Shown here piece by piece: positions 50,634-62,874 of a stretch of 64,000 nucleotides of DNA. A program made the position numbers and the translations under genes. The notes under the pieces were generated by a model. It did not search any database, was not told the origin of the DNA, and saw only the letters and a program-made list of their open reading frames with translations. This DNA comes from Thraustochytrium sp. TN22 (Eukaryota > Sar > Bigyra > Thraustochytrida > Thraustochytriidae), in contig JABLUY010000125.1 in NCBI GenBank assembly GCA_013306675.1, positions 42,814 to 106,813 on the forward strand, read 5' to 3'. Positions within the stretch are counted from its first letter, which is position 1. Each line of letters opens with the position of its first letter.

Positions 50634-50794
50634 TTTGAACGAACAAGACAGTAAGTAGTAGTAAAAACACCCGCCTGCCCGGGCAAGCACATGACAAAGA
50701 CTGTTGTGGAGTGCAAGCAAGTTGGAGTGAGTCGACCTGCGACAAGCCAGCCCCACTTTACATGATGATTCAAGTTGGCAGCCAGCCCACTTTA

Positions 50795-52174
50795 CTACAT
50801 GTTTTCTGTTAGAGGCCACCGCGGGCGCGCCTCGACGGCCTCAAGGTCGTCGGAGGCAGTCAGGAGGCAGCTTGGGTCGCGGGCGACGAGCTCGGCGCCG
50901 GCCCAGGCGATCATGACCCCGTTGTCGGTGCACAGCCGGGGCGGAGGGAGGTAGAGCGGGATCCCAAAGGCAGACGCGAGGCGCTGCAGGCGCGCACGCA
51001 AGTCCGCGTTGGCCGCGACGCCGCCGCAGACCACCAGCGAGCGCGGCGGCGAGGCAGCCCAGAGCGGGCTCGGGACGCGGCCTAGCTCCTTTAGGTAGCG
51101 GCGGCGCACCGTGGCGTCGTCCGCATCGTCACGCAGCTCGCAGCCGGAAAACACGAGCGCGCGGCGCACGCTGTTCTCGATGTGCGAGAAGGCCGCGTGC
51201 TGGAAGCTGGCAGCCACGTCGGCGCGGCGCGCGTCCAGGTCGCCGGCTGCCTCTCGCTGCTTGCAGTAGCGTCGCACAGAGGCCTTGAGTCCGGAAAAGG
51301 AAAAGTCCGCCGACTGCACGTTGTGCGACCGCGCCAGCGGCACGCTGAAGGGGACCGCTTGCGGGTCGCCCTGCGCGGCGAGAGCCTCCACGAGGCGGCC
51401 GGGGTGGCTATTACCCGCCTGACCGCCGCCACCGCCGCCGGGGCTGCCGCCTCCCAGCGAGAGCATGCGCGCCACCTTGTCGAAGCACTCGCCCACGGCG
51501 TCATCCAGCGACTGCGCCACCATGCGGTAGCGCCGCACGCCCTCCACGTGCACCAGCACCGTATGACCGCCCGAGGCCACCAGTGTCAGGTACGGGAAGG
51601 CGGCCGCCGCATCTGGAAACAGCCGTGTCACCAGCGCGTGGCCCTCGAGGTGGTTGACGCGCACGATGGGAACCCCGTGCAGCGCCGCCTGCTCGCGCGC
51701 CGCGTTGATGCCGGCCCACAGGCACGGCGACAGGCCCGGGCCGGTCGTCACGGCCAGCGCCGCCACCTCTCCCCAGCCCACGCCTGCCTCCTGCAGTGCG
51801 CGCTGCAGCACGCGCGGCAGGTTCTCGCGGTGGGCGCGAGCCGCCAGCCGCGGCACGATGCCGCCATACTCCTGATGAATCTCAAACTGCGAGGACACCA
51901 CGTTGGCGAGCACCTCCGCCTCGATCTCCGCCTCGCCCTGGCCTCCAGCCGCCTCGCGCCCTGGTGGCGGCCGCCCGCGCCGCGCCACGCGCAGGACCCC
52001 GGCGGCCGTGTCGTCGCAGCTCGTCTCCACGCCCACCACCACGCCGCCCGCCCACGAGGAGCTCGCCCGCCGCCCGCCCGCGGCGCCGCCGCCGGCGCCC
52101 GCCGCCCTTCCCCGCTTGCGCCGCGGCGCGCCGCGCGCGGCCGCCGCGCGCGCCGCGCGCGCCGCCGCGCGCAT
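50795..52174 (-). CDS. OSGEPL1: OSGEPL1/Qri7-like tRNA t6A transferase
   Basis: TsaD/Kae1/Qri7-family enzyme that transfers threonylcarbamoyl to A37 of ANN-decoding tRNAs. About 459 residues from the ATG at 52174; the frame is open further upstream but is compositional there. The first 45 residues are Arg/Ala-rich with almost no acidic residues, typical of a mitochondrial presequence, so the mitochondrial (Qri7/OSGEPL1) branch is likely. Motifs: GVETSCDDTAAGV near the start of the fold, the metal-binding HLEGH, VASGGHTVLV, DDAVGECFDKVARML, FSFSGLKASVRR, and CGGVAANADLRARL and CTDNGVMIAWAG towards the end. All catalytic motifs are intact. A Gly-rich insertion (GGGSPGGGGGG) follows LSL. It shares a short divergent promoter region with the TPR nucleoporin gene. 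Confidence 0.9.
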   Translation of the reverse strand: MRAAARAARAAAARGAPRRKRGRAAGAGGGAAGGRRASSSWAGGVVVGVETSCDDTAAGVLRVARRGRPPPGREAAGGQGEAEIEAEVLANVVSSQFEIHQEYGGIVPRLAARAHRENLPRVLQRALQEAGVGWGEVAALAVTTGPGLSPCLWAGINAAREQAALHGVPIVRVNHLEGHALVTRLFPDAAAAFPYLTLVASGGHTVLVHVEGVRRYRMVAQSLDDAVGECFDKVARMLSLGGGSPGGGGGGQAGNSHPGRLVEALAAQGDPQAVPFSVPLARSHNVQSADFSFSGLKASVRRYCKQREAAGDLDARRADVAASFQHAAFSHIENSVRRALVFSGCELRDDADDATVRRRYLKELGRVPSPLWAASPPRSLVVCGGVAANADLRARLQRLASAFGIPLYLPPPRLCTDNGVMIAWAGAELVARDPSCLLTASDDLEAVEARPRWPLTENM

Positions 52175-52794
52175 CGCCGCCGCCGCCGCGCGCTCCCTGT
52201 CTGTCTGCCGCCGCCGCAGCGCGCCGCGCCGGCGAGCGAGCGCTCCGCGCGCGAGCGAGCGCTGCGGGCGCGCCGCGCGAGGAGACACAGAGAAGGAGAC
52301 CGAGGCGCGCAGATGCCAACCGGAGCAGCGGGCCGCGCGCTGCGGCGCGAGCGCCGCAGGCGCCGCCATGCGCATGGCAGCCGCCGCCAAGCGCTCCAGG
52401 GCTGCCGCCAAGCGCCGCCAAGCGCCGCGCCGGCGAGCGAGCGAGCGCTCCGCGCGCGAGCGAGCGCTGTGCGGCGCGCCCGGTGGAGAGAGAGAGAGAG
52501 AGAGAGAGAGATAAGAGGGAGATAAGAGGGCCGGGAGAGCAGATACCAACCGTGGCGGCGCGGGCGGCGCGCGGGCGGCGCGCGGCGGCGGCGCGGCCGG
52601 CGGGCGGCGGGCGCGGCGCGGGAGCGGGCGCCGGCGCGCGGCGGCGGGCCGCGACGCGGCGGCGGCGCGACGCGCGGCGGCGCGGCGCGGCGCGGCGCGG
52701 CGGCGGGGATTTTTGAATTGGCGAGGCCTGGGCGCTGCGCGGCGGCGCTGCGCGCGAGAGGGCGGCGCGCGCGCGCGCGGCGGGGAGGAGCGAG
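52175..52794. other. Divergent promoter region of OSGEPL1 and TPR
   Basis: 620 very GC-rich bases. A block of about 50 bases beginning GCGCCGGCGAGCGAGCG occurs twice (about 52227-52275 and 52428-52480), and a GA run lies at about 52487-52511. No TATA-like element is obvious. Confidence 0.5.
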
Positions 52795-55614
52795 ATGGCG
52801 TTCCTGAGCGAGGAGGAGCGCGCGCGAGCGCTCAAGGATGAAGCAGCGACCGGGTGGCTCGTGCGCAAGGCCGAGGAGGCGCTGACGCGGCTGGAGGCGC
52901 GCGCGGAGGAGCAGTCGCAGGCCACGGCGACGCTGCGCGAGGAGAATGGGAGGCTGCGCGAGCAGGCGCAGCGCGCGCAGCGCGCGGAGGAGCTGGAGGC
53001 GAAGGCGCAGCAGCTAGAGACGCAGGTGCACGGGCTGCGCGTGGAGCTCGCGGAGCGCGACACGAAACTGAAGCGCGAAGCAGACAAGGCCTCGCACGCC
53101 GAGCAGACTGCCGAGCACTTCAAGACGCGCACGGCGGAGCTGCGCGAGCAGGTTGAGCAGCTCAATGCGCGGTACCTGGAGCAGCAGAAGCGCGCGCTCG
53201 AGAGCGAGGAGCTGCGGTCCGAGGACCAGACGCGCATGGCCAAGGAGGAGGTGGCGATCTGGGAGCGCAAGATGGAGCTCAAGGACCGTGAGATCCGCTG
53301 GCTGCGCGCCTCCTTGGAGGAGCGCAGCGTCGAGATGCGTGAGATGCGCAGCGCGCACGACGCGGCCTTGCGCGAGCTGGACATGCGCCTCCAGGAGGCG
53401 CTCGGCGAGCTGCGCGCCAAGGAGGAGCAGATCGTGCGGCTCAACGACAAGCTGGACGGCGAGGCGGTCGCCCAGACTGAGACCCAGCGCGCGCAGGAAA
53501 AGCAGCTGCTGGACTTGCGCGAGAAGTTCGAGGCCGCCGAAGAGTACGCTCGCAAGCAGGCCGAGATCAACGACCAGCGCGCCCAGGTCATGAAGGAGGA
53601 CGAGGAGCGCATCCGGGACCTGGAACAGCGCCTCGAGGAGTCCGACACGGCGCGCGAGGAGCTTTTGGAGCAGCAGGTGATGCGTCTCGAGGAGCTGCGC
53701 AAGGAGCACGAGAAACAGATCGACGACCTGCAGCAGCACCACAAGGCCGACCTGGAGGCCAAGGAGCAGGAGATGCGCGACGCCAATGTGGACCTGCGCC
53801 AGCGCGCCTCGGAGGCGCTCGATGTCGCCAGCCTGTCGAACTCGAGCGTGAGCGAGGCGCTCGCCAAGAAGGGCATCTCGCTGACAGCCGCCTTTGAGGA
53901 GCTGGAGCGCGCGCGCGAGCTGCGCCGCGCCGACCAGGACGAGATCCGCCGCCTCAAGGGCCACATGGCGCGGATGCTCGAGGAGATGGAGGCCACAGCA
54001 CCCCGCGTCAAGGAGATCAACGAGCGGTACAGGCTGCAAATGGACGAGATCGAGCAGCTCAGCTACGCAAACAGCAACAGCATGGATGAGATTGCCAAGC
54101 TCCGTGAGGATCTGGAGGCCGCTCACTCGCGTGCCGACCGCGCCGAGACCGCGCTGGACAAGCGCGACCGCGAGGCGCAGGACCTGACGCGCCAGGTGCG
54201 CCAGCTGCTGCGTGCGCAGCAGGAGGCGCGCCGCGGCCGCGGTGCCGCCGACCACCCGCTCGCGCCGCCGGCGCGCGCCGCCGGCTACCTGAGCAAGGTC
54301 GGCGCCACCTCGGCCGCCGACCTCGTCTCGCAGGAGCTCGCCGCCTACAGCTCGGTGGACGAGCTGCAGGAGAAGCACATGAAGCTGCTGGCCGTCGTGC
54401 GCGATCTCATTGTGCGCCTCGAGGAGGCCGAAGCCAAGGAGCAGGAGCGCATCAATGACGCCACCGAGCAACTGCTCGCGGAGAGCAACAAGGAGCTTGA
54501 GCGCAGCCGCGAGGACCGCAAGCGCCAGGAGGCCGTCATGCGCGCCATCATCATGCAGCGCAACATGTACCGCACGCTCTGCATGCAGAACAACCTTGGC
54601 GGGGCCGAGGTCGGTCTGCTCGAGGACGGTTCCTCCTCCAAGGACGGCGCCGTCGCGCTGCTCAAGGATGCGCCGCCCTCCGCCCTCCGCCTCGCGCGGA
54701 CGCCGCAAACGCCGGCGCCCAAGACGCCGCAGCAGACCGCCGGCGCCGGTGCCGGCGTCGGCTCGCCCATGCAGCTCTCGTCGCTGCAGAGCCCGGCGCG
54801 CGCCGAGGAGGCGCTCGCGGAGATGCGCAAGGAATTTAGCGACTACCGCGACCAGGCCCGCAAGGACGCGCAGGTGCTGCAAGTCCAACTGGACGAGCGA
54901 CGCGCTGAGCTGTCCAAGGCGCGCGCCGAGGCCATCGAGGCGCGTGCCGACGCCCAGGTCTCCAAGAAGCAGGTGGCCTCGCTGGAGCGCCACGTGGAGG
55001 ACCTGCGCTCCGACCTCGCCCGGGCTCGCGAGGCGCACCAGACCGTCTCGCAGCAGCTCATGGACGCCTTCAAGAACAGCGCCAGCAGCGCCGACCAGCT
55101 CACCGAACTGCGCGAGCAGGTCTCGTGCTTCGACGAGGAGCGCTCGCAGTGGGAGGCCGCCCGCGCCGCCAAGGAGGCCGAGATGGACTTCTTGCGCCAG
55201 CAGGCGGACCGCATGCGCGAGCAGCTCAGCACGCAGGAGAAGATGATCTCCACCTACTCTGCCATGGAGGACGGCCGCGTCGCCGAGCTCTCGGCCGCGA
55301 ACCGCCAGCTCACCAAGGAGAACGAACGCATCCAGGAGCTCCTCCAGGAGTTCCGCGCCAACTCCAGCTCCGACCGTCAGGACGCCATGCAGGCCAGCTT
55401 CGATCTCTCGCAGCGCGTCAAGACGCTCGAAGACGCGCGCTCGCGCCTCGAGGAGCGCGCGCACCAGGCCGAGACGCGCGCCGCCGAGTCCAAGGCTGCC
55501 CTTGAGGCCACCTCGGCGCGCGAGGCCGCGCTGCAGGACCAGCTCAAGGACCTGCGCGAGCTGCTGCGCGCGCGTGGCGGCGCTCCTTCCTCTGCCTCGG
55601 GTGCCTCGCTCCCC

Positions 55615-55648
<34 letters not shown>

Positions 55649-58600
55649 CCGCCTCCTCGAGCGCCATCGCTCAGGGCGAGGGCGAGGGCGACACCGCCGC
55701 CCGCCTGGCCGCGCTGCAGCAGGACCTGCAGGCGCGCGCCAAGGACGTGGAGACCTACCGCGCGATCGCGGCAGAGAACGAGCGCGCGCTCAGCAAGCTG
55801 AGCGAAGCGAGCGAGAAGCTCAAGCAGGAGAAGGAGCAGACCATCGCGGCGCTCACCGAGGAGCGCAACTCGCTCAGCGCACAGCTGGCAGCCGCCACCA
55901 ACGAGGCCAGGAACAAGGCCTCCTCGCTCACGGCGGAGGTCGCCTCGCTCAAGAAGGCTGCCGAGGACGCGCAGCGCGCCGCCTCGCAGGCGCAGGCCGA
56001 CCTGCAGGAGGCGCAGACTGTGCGCGTGGCGGCCGAGGCCGAGGCGGACCGCCACCGCAAGGACGCGGCCAGTGCCAGGGAAACCTACGACCGCGAGCTG
56101 CAGCTTCACGCACAGGCCAAGCGCGACCTCGAGGAGGCGCGCGCGGTCGCGCAGACGGCCAAGGACGAGCGCGCCAAGGCCGTCGCTGAGCTGGACGGCC
56201 TCAAGTCCGCGCTCGAGGGTGCGCGCAAGCTCGCCGAAGAGCGCCGCACCGCCCTGGAGACGCAGCAGAAGAGCACCGAGGCGGAGCTCACCGACTACAG
56301 CCGCCAGAACAAGCTGCTCGCGGCCCAGCTCGACCAGCTCCGCAGCCGCGTCCGCGAGTTGCAGGCGGCCGGCAAGGCTGCCAGCTCGTCCGAAGAGGCC
56401 AAGGAGGCCGGCGCTCCGTCTGAGGAGGCCAAGGAAGATGCCGGTCCCACCGTGAGCGAGGAGGACCGCCTGCGCGAGCTTTTGCAAATCACGCAACGCC
56501 AGCGCGACCGCAAGCTGATCGAGGCGGAGGAGGTGGCCCTGGAGCTTTCGCGTGCGCAGCAGGACCTGGCGCGCACCAAGGAGGAGCTCAAGAGCACCAA
56601 GGAGCGCCTTCGCAAGGAGCTGGACCGCCTCGGCGAGGAGGGCCGCGCCGTCTCCGTGAACGAGCTGCGCCGCCTGCAGACCGTGGACAAGGACATGACC
56701 ATGCTGCGCAAGCTCAACACCATCTTGCAGCAGGACGTCGACGAGCAGCAGCGCGCCCGCGAGCGCGCCGAGGCGCGCGTGAGTGTCCTCGAGGCCGAGC
56801 TGGCGCCCTCGTCCACGGAGAGAACCAAGCAGGCCGGCCGCATCGCCGCGCTCGAAGCCGACAAGGCGGCGCTCGAGAAGGAGTGCAAGGCACTCACGGA
56901 CCGCTACAACAGCCTCACGAACCGCTTTGGCGACAAGGTGGACTCGGCCGACCTGCAAAAGGCTGTCGCCGAGCGCCAGCAGCTCAGCCAGTCCGTGGAT
57001 GCGCTCAAGGGTGAGGTGTCCAAGCTGCGCTCCGAGCTCGCCTCGGTGCGCGCCGAGACCGTCCAGCTCCGTTCCGAGAAGCAGGCCGCCGAGTCGGCCG
57101 CGGAGGAGGCCCGCTCGAAGCGGGACAAGATCCGCGACCTCGCTGTCAAGTACCGCGACTCCGCCAAGGAGCTCGAGTCCACAAAGGCCGAGCTGGAGGA
57201 GCGCGTCAAAAAGCTCGAGGAGGACGCCGGCAGCAGCGCTGGCGGCGCCGCGCAGTCCTCTGCGGCCCTCGACGCGCTGAAGAAGCAGCTTCAGGACAAG
57301 GACGCGCAGCTTGCCAAATTGCGCCAGCAACTGTCTCAGCAGCAGTCCGGCTCGGCCTCGGCCTCGGCCTCGGCCGTGTCCGGCAGCGGCAGCGGCGGCG
57401 GTCCTGCCGTCACCAAGCCCCCGGCGGCTGGCGCAGCGTCCACCCCGGTGCGCAGCGGCACGCCCGTGCCGGCGGCCGCTTCGCAGGCCTCGGAGGTCGC
57501 GGCCGGCAAGCGCAAGCGCGATCTCAACCCGGAGGCGGCGGAGTTCACGCCGGGTGGCTCGCCGGCCGCCGGCGGGGCGCAGGCTGCCGCGGCCTCGGAC
57601 CCGCCCGTGAAGAAGGTGCGCTCCACGAGCGAGGCTTCGGGCGGCGCCGAGTCCAAGGAGCAGATCCAGGCCAAGATCGAAGCCATGAAGCGTAAGCTCA
57701 TGCAGAGCAAGCAGCAGAGCAAGCAACAGCAGACTGCTGCACTTAAGCAGTCTCTGGCTAAGGCGAAGGCTGCGGCTGCAGCCTCTGCGGCCGCCTCCGC
57801 GACCGGAGGCGCCGGCGTCGAGCCCAGCAGCAGCAGCAGCTCGTCGACTCCGCCTCCGGGCCTGGCTGGTGAGCAGGACCGGCTGGCCGCTCGCGCCGCA
57901 CGCTTCGGTACCGGAGCTGGCCCGAGTACCGTGGGCAAGCAGCAGCAGCAGCAGGAGGAGGATGAGGAGAAGAAGAAGGAGACCTCTGACGCCAAGCCCG
58001 CGGAAGCGACCACTGGCAGCGGCTTCGGTTCGGGCGCCGGCAAGGGCGGCTTTGGCTCGGGCGGCTTTGGCTCGGGCGGCTTTGGGAGCGGCACGGGCGC
58101 GCGGACCTCGTCCGTCGGCTCTGGCGCGTCCTCATCCACCCCGGGCTTTGGGAAGCCTGCTTCGGGCGAGGCTGCGCAGACGTCTGCCTTTGGCTCCTCG
58201 GGCTTCGGCTCCTCGGGCTTCAAGCCGTCCACCACGTCCGGTTTTGGCGGCTTCGGTGGCGGTGGTGGCGCCTCGTCCTCCTCCTCCTCCTCCTCGAGCG
58301 GCGCGAGCGCGGCCGGTGCGACCACGGGTGGCTTCGGCGCCTTTGGCAAGCCGCAGGCGACGGCCGAGGGCAGCGGTGCCGCTCCTGCGACCTCATCGCC
58401 GGCGCCCGGTGGCGGGTTTGGCTCGTCGTCCTCCGGCTTTGGCGCGCCTTCGGGCTTTGCCTCCTCAACGTTTGGCAGCTCGGCCTTTGGCGCGCCCTCT
58501 TCGTCCTCGTCCTCATCCTCGACCTCGACCTCGTCGTCCGGCTTTGGCAAGCCGTCCACCGGGGGATTTGGCTCCAGCTCCTTTGGCGGCTTCGGTCAGC

Positions 58601-59166
58601 AGGCCGTGGGCCAGCCGCAGGAGCAAGCCGTCTCGGGCGGCTTCGGGAAGGGCGTCGCATCCGGCGCTGCCGCCGGCCGTGACGACAATGAGACTGGGGC
58701 GCCTGCAGGCCAGTCGCAGCAGCGCGTGGTTGACGCGGTTACCGACCAGGCCGATGAAGATGCCGATAACGGCGACGAAGGCGACGACAATGATGGCAAC
58801 TACGTCGACGACGGCCAAGGCGACAACGGCGGCGACGATGATGGAGCCGATGATGACGACGATGACGACGACGACGGCAATCCTGGCACGCAGGGCCAGC
58901 AGGATGACGAGAACGTCGACGACGAAGCCGACGAGGCGCAGCACAACCAGCAGGACGCCGAGGTCCAGGACGAGGACACTGGCGCTGACAACAACCAGGA
59001 TGAGGCCGCCGCAGACATGGACGACGATGAGGAAGACGAAGACGAAGACAACGACGAAGACGCGGGCGGCGCCGACGACGACGAAGACGAAGACGAAGAC
59101 GAAGACGAAGACGAGGAGGACGAAGACGAGGAAGACGACGACGACGTGGTTGTTGTCGTCGACTAA
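52795..59166 (+). CDS. TPR: Nuclear-pore basket protein TPR/Mlp with FG and acidic tail
   Basis: A 2,123-residue protein in one frame from the ATG at 52795. Residues 1 to about 1515 are almost continuous coiled coil. Two landmarks tie it to the Tpr/Mlp family: IIMQRNMYRTLCMQ (about residues 585-600), matching the family's QRDMYRxLL block, and LQTVDKDMTMLRKLN towards the C-terminal coiled coil. Tpr/Mlp forms the basket filaments on the nuclear side of the pore and acts in mRNA export and checkpoint control. A Ser/Ala/Gly linker with a basic KRKRDLNPE signal (about 1572) follows. Then come roughly 200 residues of FG-type repeats (GFGSGGFGSG, FGSSGFGSSGF; about 1740-1955) and a highly acidic Asp/Glu tail (about 1980-2123). 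The FG segment is not part of the usual Tpr layout. A homopolymeric Ala stretch lies near residue 940. Confidence 0.9.
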
Positions 59167-59392
59167 CCGTCGCCGCCGAGGACAGAGTGCAGACACTCAG
59201 ACGAACACGAACAGACAGAAGTGGTAGCGAAACAAATTGACTTTCAAGCGACGCATTCGTGACGCCCAGTCTCGTGACCTGGCTTGCAGGCTTGTTGTTG
59301 TTGGTTGATGAAGAGCGCCGATCCAAGCCGACAAGGGGAGAGACCTGGAGAGAGAGGAGAGCCTGAGCAAAGCCGCAAGCGCGGCAGGTAGG

Positions 59393-60718
<1,326 letters not shown>

Positions 60719-61024
60719 CGCGGCACCAGCGTGTGCGCACCGGGCCGCGGGCCAAAGGCACCTTCAAGTTGCCGGAAACGAACCGACCATGGATGGCGCC
60801 GCGATACGGGAAAGTCGCGGCGCCCTCCGGGCGATGAATGGAAAACGAAACGAAACGATGAACTTTTTTAGCACCAAGAGCAAGCGGCCCGTCGCCGTAG
60901 CTCGGTGCGATTGACTTGTCCCCTTCTAAATAATGGCGTAGTGGTAGGCAACTTTGGCGTTCCACGACGACAGGGAGGGAGGGCTTGCAACTTTGCGTTC
61001 TTCTGCGGCGCTGCTTTCTGCCTT
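60719..61024. other. Convergent intergenic region
   Basis: 306 bases between the polyQ gene (+) and the PqiA-like gene (-). GAAACGAAACGA occurs at 60845. No gene is seen. Confidence 0.5.
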
Positions 61025-62521
61025 TTACGGGTCAACGACGAGCTCTACAAGACCAATCCAAGCAAGCAATCGCCAGACCGGCAGCGGCAGACCGGCGTAC
61101 ACGTAGCCAGGGACCGCCGAAGCGAGGAAGTAGCGCGCGGTGGGGCTGATCAGCGCGAGTTTATCCCTGAGGACGAACGCCGAGGGCGGCGAGTTGCCGC
61201 GCTGTTGCTCCAGCTGGTGCATGACGAGCGCGAAGCGGCGCGACTGTCGCACCACCTCCGCCATGCCCCGGCGCTCTGCTACCATGGTTGCAAAGAGAAG
61301 CTGGAGCATCTGGCCCAGCAGGCGCTGGAGGAGAACGGCGGATACCAAGAGCCCGTATCCTGGAAGTATGCGCTGTCGCTGGATCGTGAAGGCGCCCACA
61401 GAGGGCAGGAAGCGCGCGAGCACGCGGTCGAGGTCCAGGAAGCCGGAGCTCTCGATGAGCTGCGTTGTGTACTTTTCCAGGTCCACGTCCGTGCAGAGCA
61501 GCGAGACGCAAAAGATGTCGAGTGCGCTCCAAGCGCTAACGACCTCCATCGCCCACATGGCGCGCAGCTCGTTGCGCGGTGACCACGGCACAAGCCAGAG
61601 CGCTCCAGCGGCCGAGACGTGCACGAGGGGCGCTGCAATCACAAAAACCACGACCGCGAGGCTCAGCGCGATTGGCGAGGTGCCCTCGAGACCGGCGCCT
61701 GCGACGCGCTCTGGCATGTCGAGGATGGACAGAGTCACGTTGCGCTCGCGCGCCGAGATGAGGATGTCGCCGACAATGCCTGACCGCTCGAGCGTGAATA
61801 TTGGCACGGCCAAGGCTGCCGCGGTCGAGACTAGCGCGCCGGCAAGCAGCACCAGCACGACGGCCCTGCCGAGACGGCTGCAGCGATATGAGCGGTTCGG
61901 CAGCGGCGAGAAGACGTAGCGCGAGGTGGCGACCCTGCAGGTGCTGGCGTCTGGGTCCGTGGTGCCGGCGGGGTGGTGCCGCATTCGCGACGACGACGGC
62001 GCGGGGCTCGGCTCGGCGTCCGGGTCGAGCGAGAAGCCGGGCGCACTTTCTTCCATCATCTCTGCGGGCGGCACTTGCCGTAGGTATTCGTCATGCGCGT
62101 GCGCCATGGGCAGGTATGGCGTATCGAGGAGCGAGAAGCGCGTGAGCTCGTGGTGGTGGTGGTGGTTTTCCCGGTGGTGCGAAAGTGGACGGGCGACCTG
62201 CGCCGCCTCGTGGTCGCGCGCGCGCGTCTCGGCCAGCGCCTCTCGCTGCCAGGCGTCCTGTTCCTGCTCGCGCCGCTTCTCCTCCCAGGATTTGGCGTAG
62301 CGATGCGCCGCGACGTTGGCCTGACCGAGGAGCATGGAGAGCACGAAAGAGACGACGAAGCCGTAGGTGCCGAAGCCGGGCTGCACCGAGTTGCCCACGT
62401 TGGAGTTTGAATTTGAATAGACGACAAATTGATCAGCTTGTGCTTTGCTTCGTGTCATTGCCGCCGCCGCCGCCTCCGCCGCCGCCCGGGCTGCCTCGCC
62501 GCTGCCACTGGCCGCCGGCAT
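61025..62521 (-). CDS. PqiA-like multi-pass membrane protein
   Basis: About 498 residues from the ATG at 62521; ATGs at 62608 and 62458 are alternatives. After an Ala-rich start comes a hydrophobic segment (YGFVVSFVLSMLLG) and a charged helix (KSWEEKRREQEQDAW). A His/Pro/Ser-rich soluble part (HHHHHELTRF) follows. Then come four to five membrane helices: VVLVLLAGALVSTAAALAV, PIALSLAVVVFVIAAPLVHV, the WAMEVVSAWSALDIFCVSL block, LVSAVLLQRLLGQML and VWRLLAWIGLVELVV. The pattern of a helix ending in PL, a short loop, then an amphipathic segment with W-S-A-L-D-x-F is the signature of paraquat-inducible protein A (PqiA) domains, which bacteria use with MCE lipid-transport proteins and which also occur in some protists. 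A role in lipid handling is inference. Confidence 0.65.
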   Translation of the reverse strand: MPAASGSGEAARAAAEAAAAAMTRSKAQADQFVVYSNSNSNVGNSVQPGFGTYGFVVSFVLSMLLGQANVAAHRYAKSWEEKRREQEQDAWQREALAETRARDHEAAQVARPLSHHRENHHHHHELTRFSLLDTPYLPMAHAHDEYLRQVPPAEMMEESAPGFSLDPDAEPSPAPSSSRMRHHPAGTTDPDASTCRVATSRYVFSPLPNRSYRCSRLGRAVVLVLLAGALVSTAAALAVPIFTLERSGIVGDILISARERNVTLSILDMPERVAGAGLEGTSPIALSLAVVVFVIAAPLVHVSAAGALWLVPWSPRNELRAMWAMEVVSAWSALDIFCVSLLCTDVDLEKYTTQLIESSGFLDLDRVLARFLPSVGAFTIQRQRILPGYGLLVSAVLLQRLLGQMLQLLFATMVAERRGMAEVVRQSRRFALVMHQLEQQRGNSPPSAFVLRDKLALISPTARYFLASAVPGYVYAGLPLPVWRLLAWIGLVELVVDP

Positions 62522-62805
62522 CAGAGAATGTAGTACACACGCGTTTCTCTTTGTTTGTATAGTGGGAAAATCGGGGGGTTCTCGGCTGTGGGAAAGGATT
62601 AGCAGCAAGCTGAAGGTCAGGAAAACGGACTGTGGTAGTGGAGACTATGTAGAGGGGGTGTGTACTGCGGGGGAAAAGTTTTGCCATACTAATCCTTTAA
62701 TCGAGTGTAGGTCCTTGCTTGGAACCTCCAAAAGCATCAAAAAGTTTTGCAGCTGTGGGGCGGGGGTGGCGGTTGCTAGGCTAGCTTAGCTAGTTAGGTA
62801 GGCTG
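62522..62805. other. Intergenic region
   Basis: Nearly 300 bases upstream of the PqiA-like start, with lower GC. It ends in TAGCTAGTTAGGTAGG and runs into the CTCTG array. No coding signal. Confidence 0.4.
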
Positions 62806-62874
62806 CTCTGCTCTGCTCTGCTCTGCTCTGCTCTGCTCTGCTCTGCTCTGCTCTGCTCTGCTCTGCTCTGCTCT
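62806..62874. repeat. (CTCTG)13 pentanucleotide array
   Basis: Thirteen perfect CTCTG units plus a partial one, ending inside the stop codon (62873-62875) of the minus-strand gene that follows. On that gene's strand it would be the first sequence of the 3' UTR. Confidence 0.9.

Noticed and set aside
53014-57726. 1,570-codon minus-strand frame opposite TPR
   Set aside because: Leu/Arg/Gly-rich mirror of the Glu/Lys/Gln-rich coiled-coil codons; no independent protein signal.
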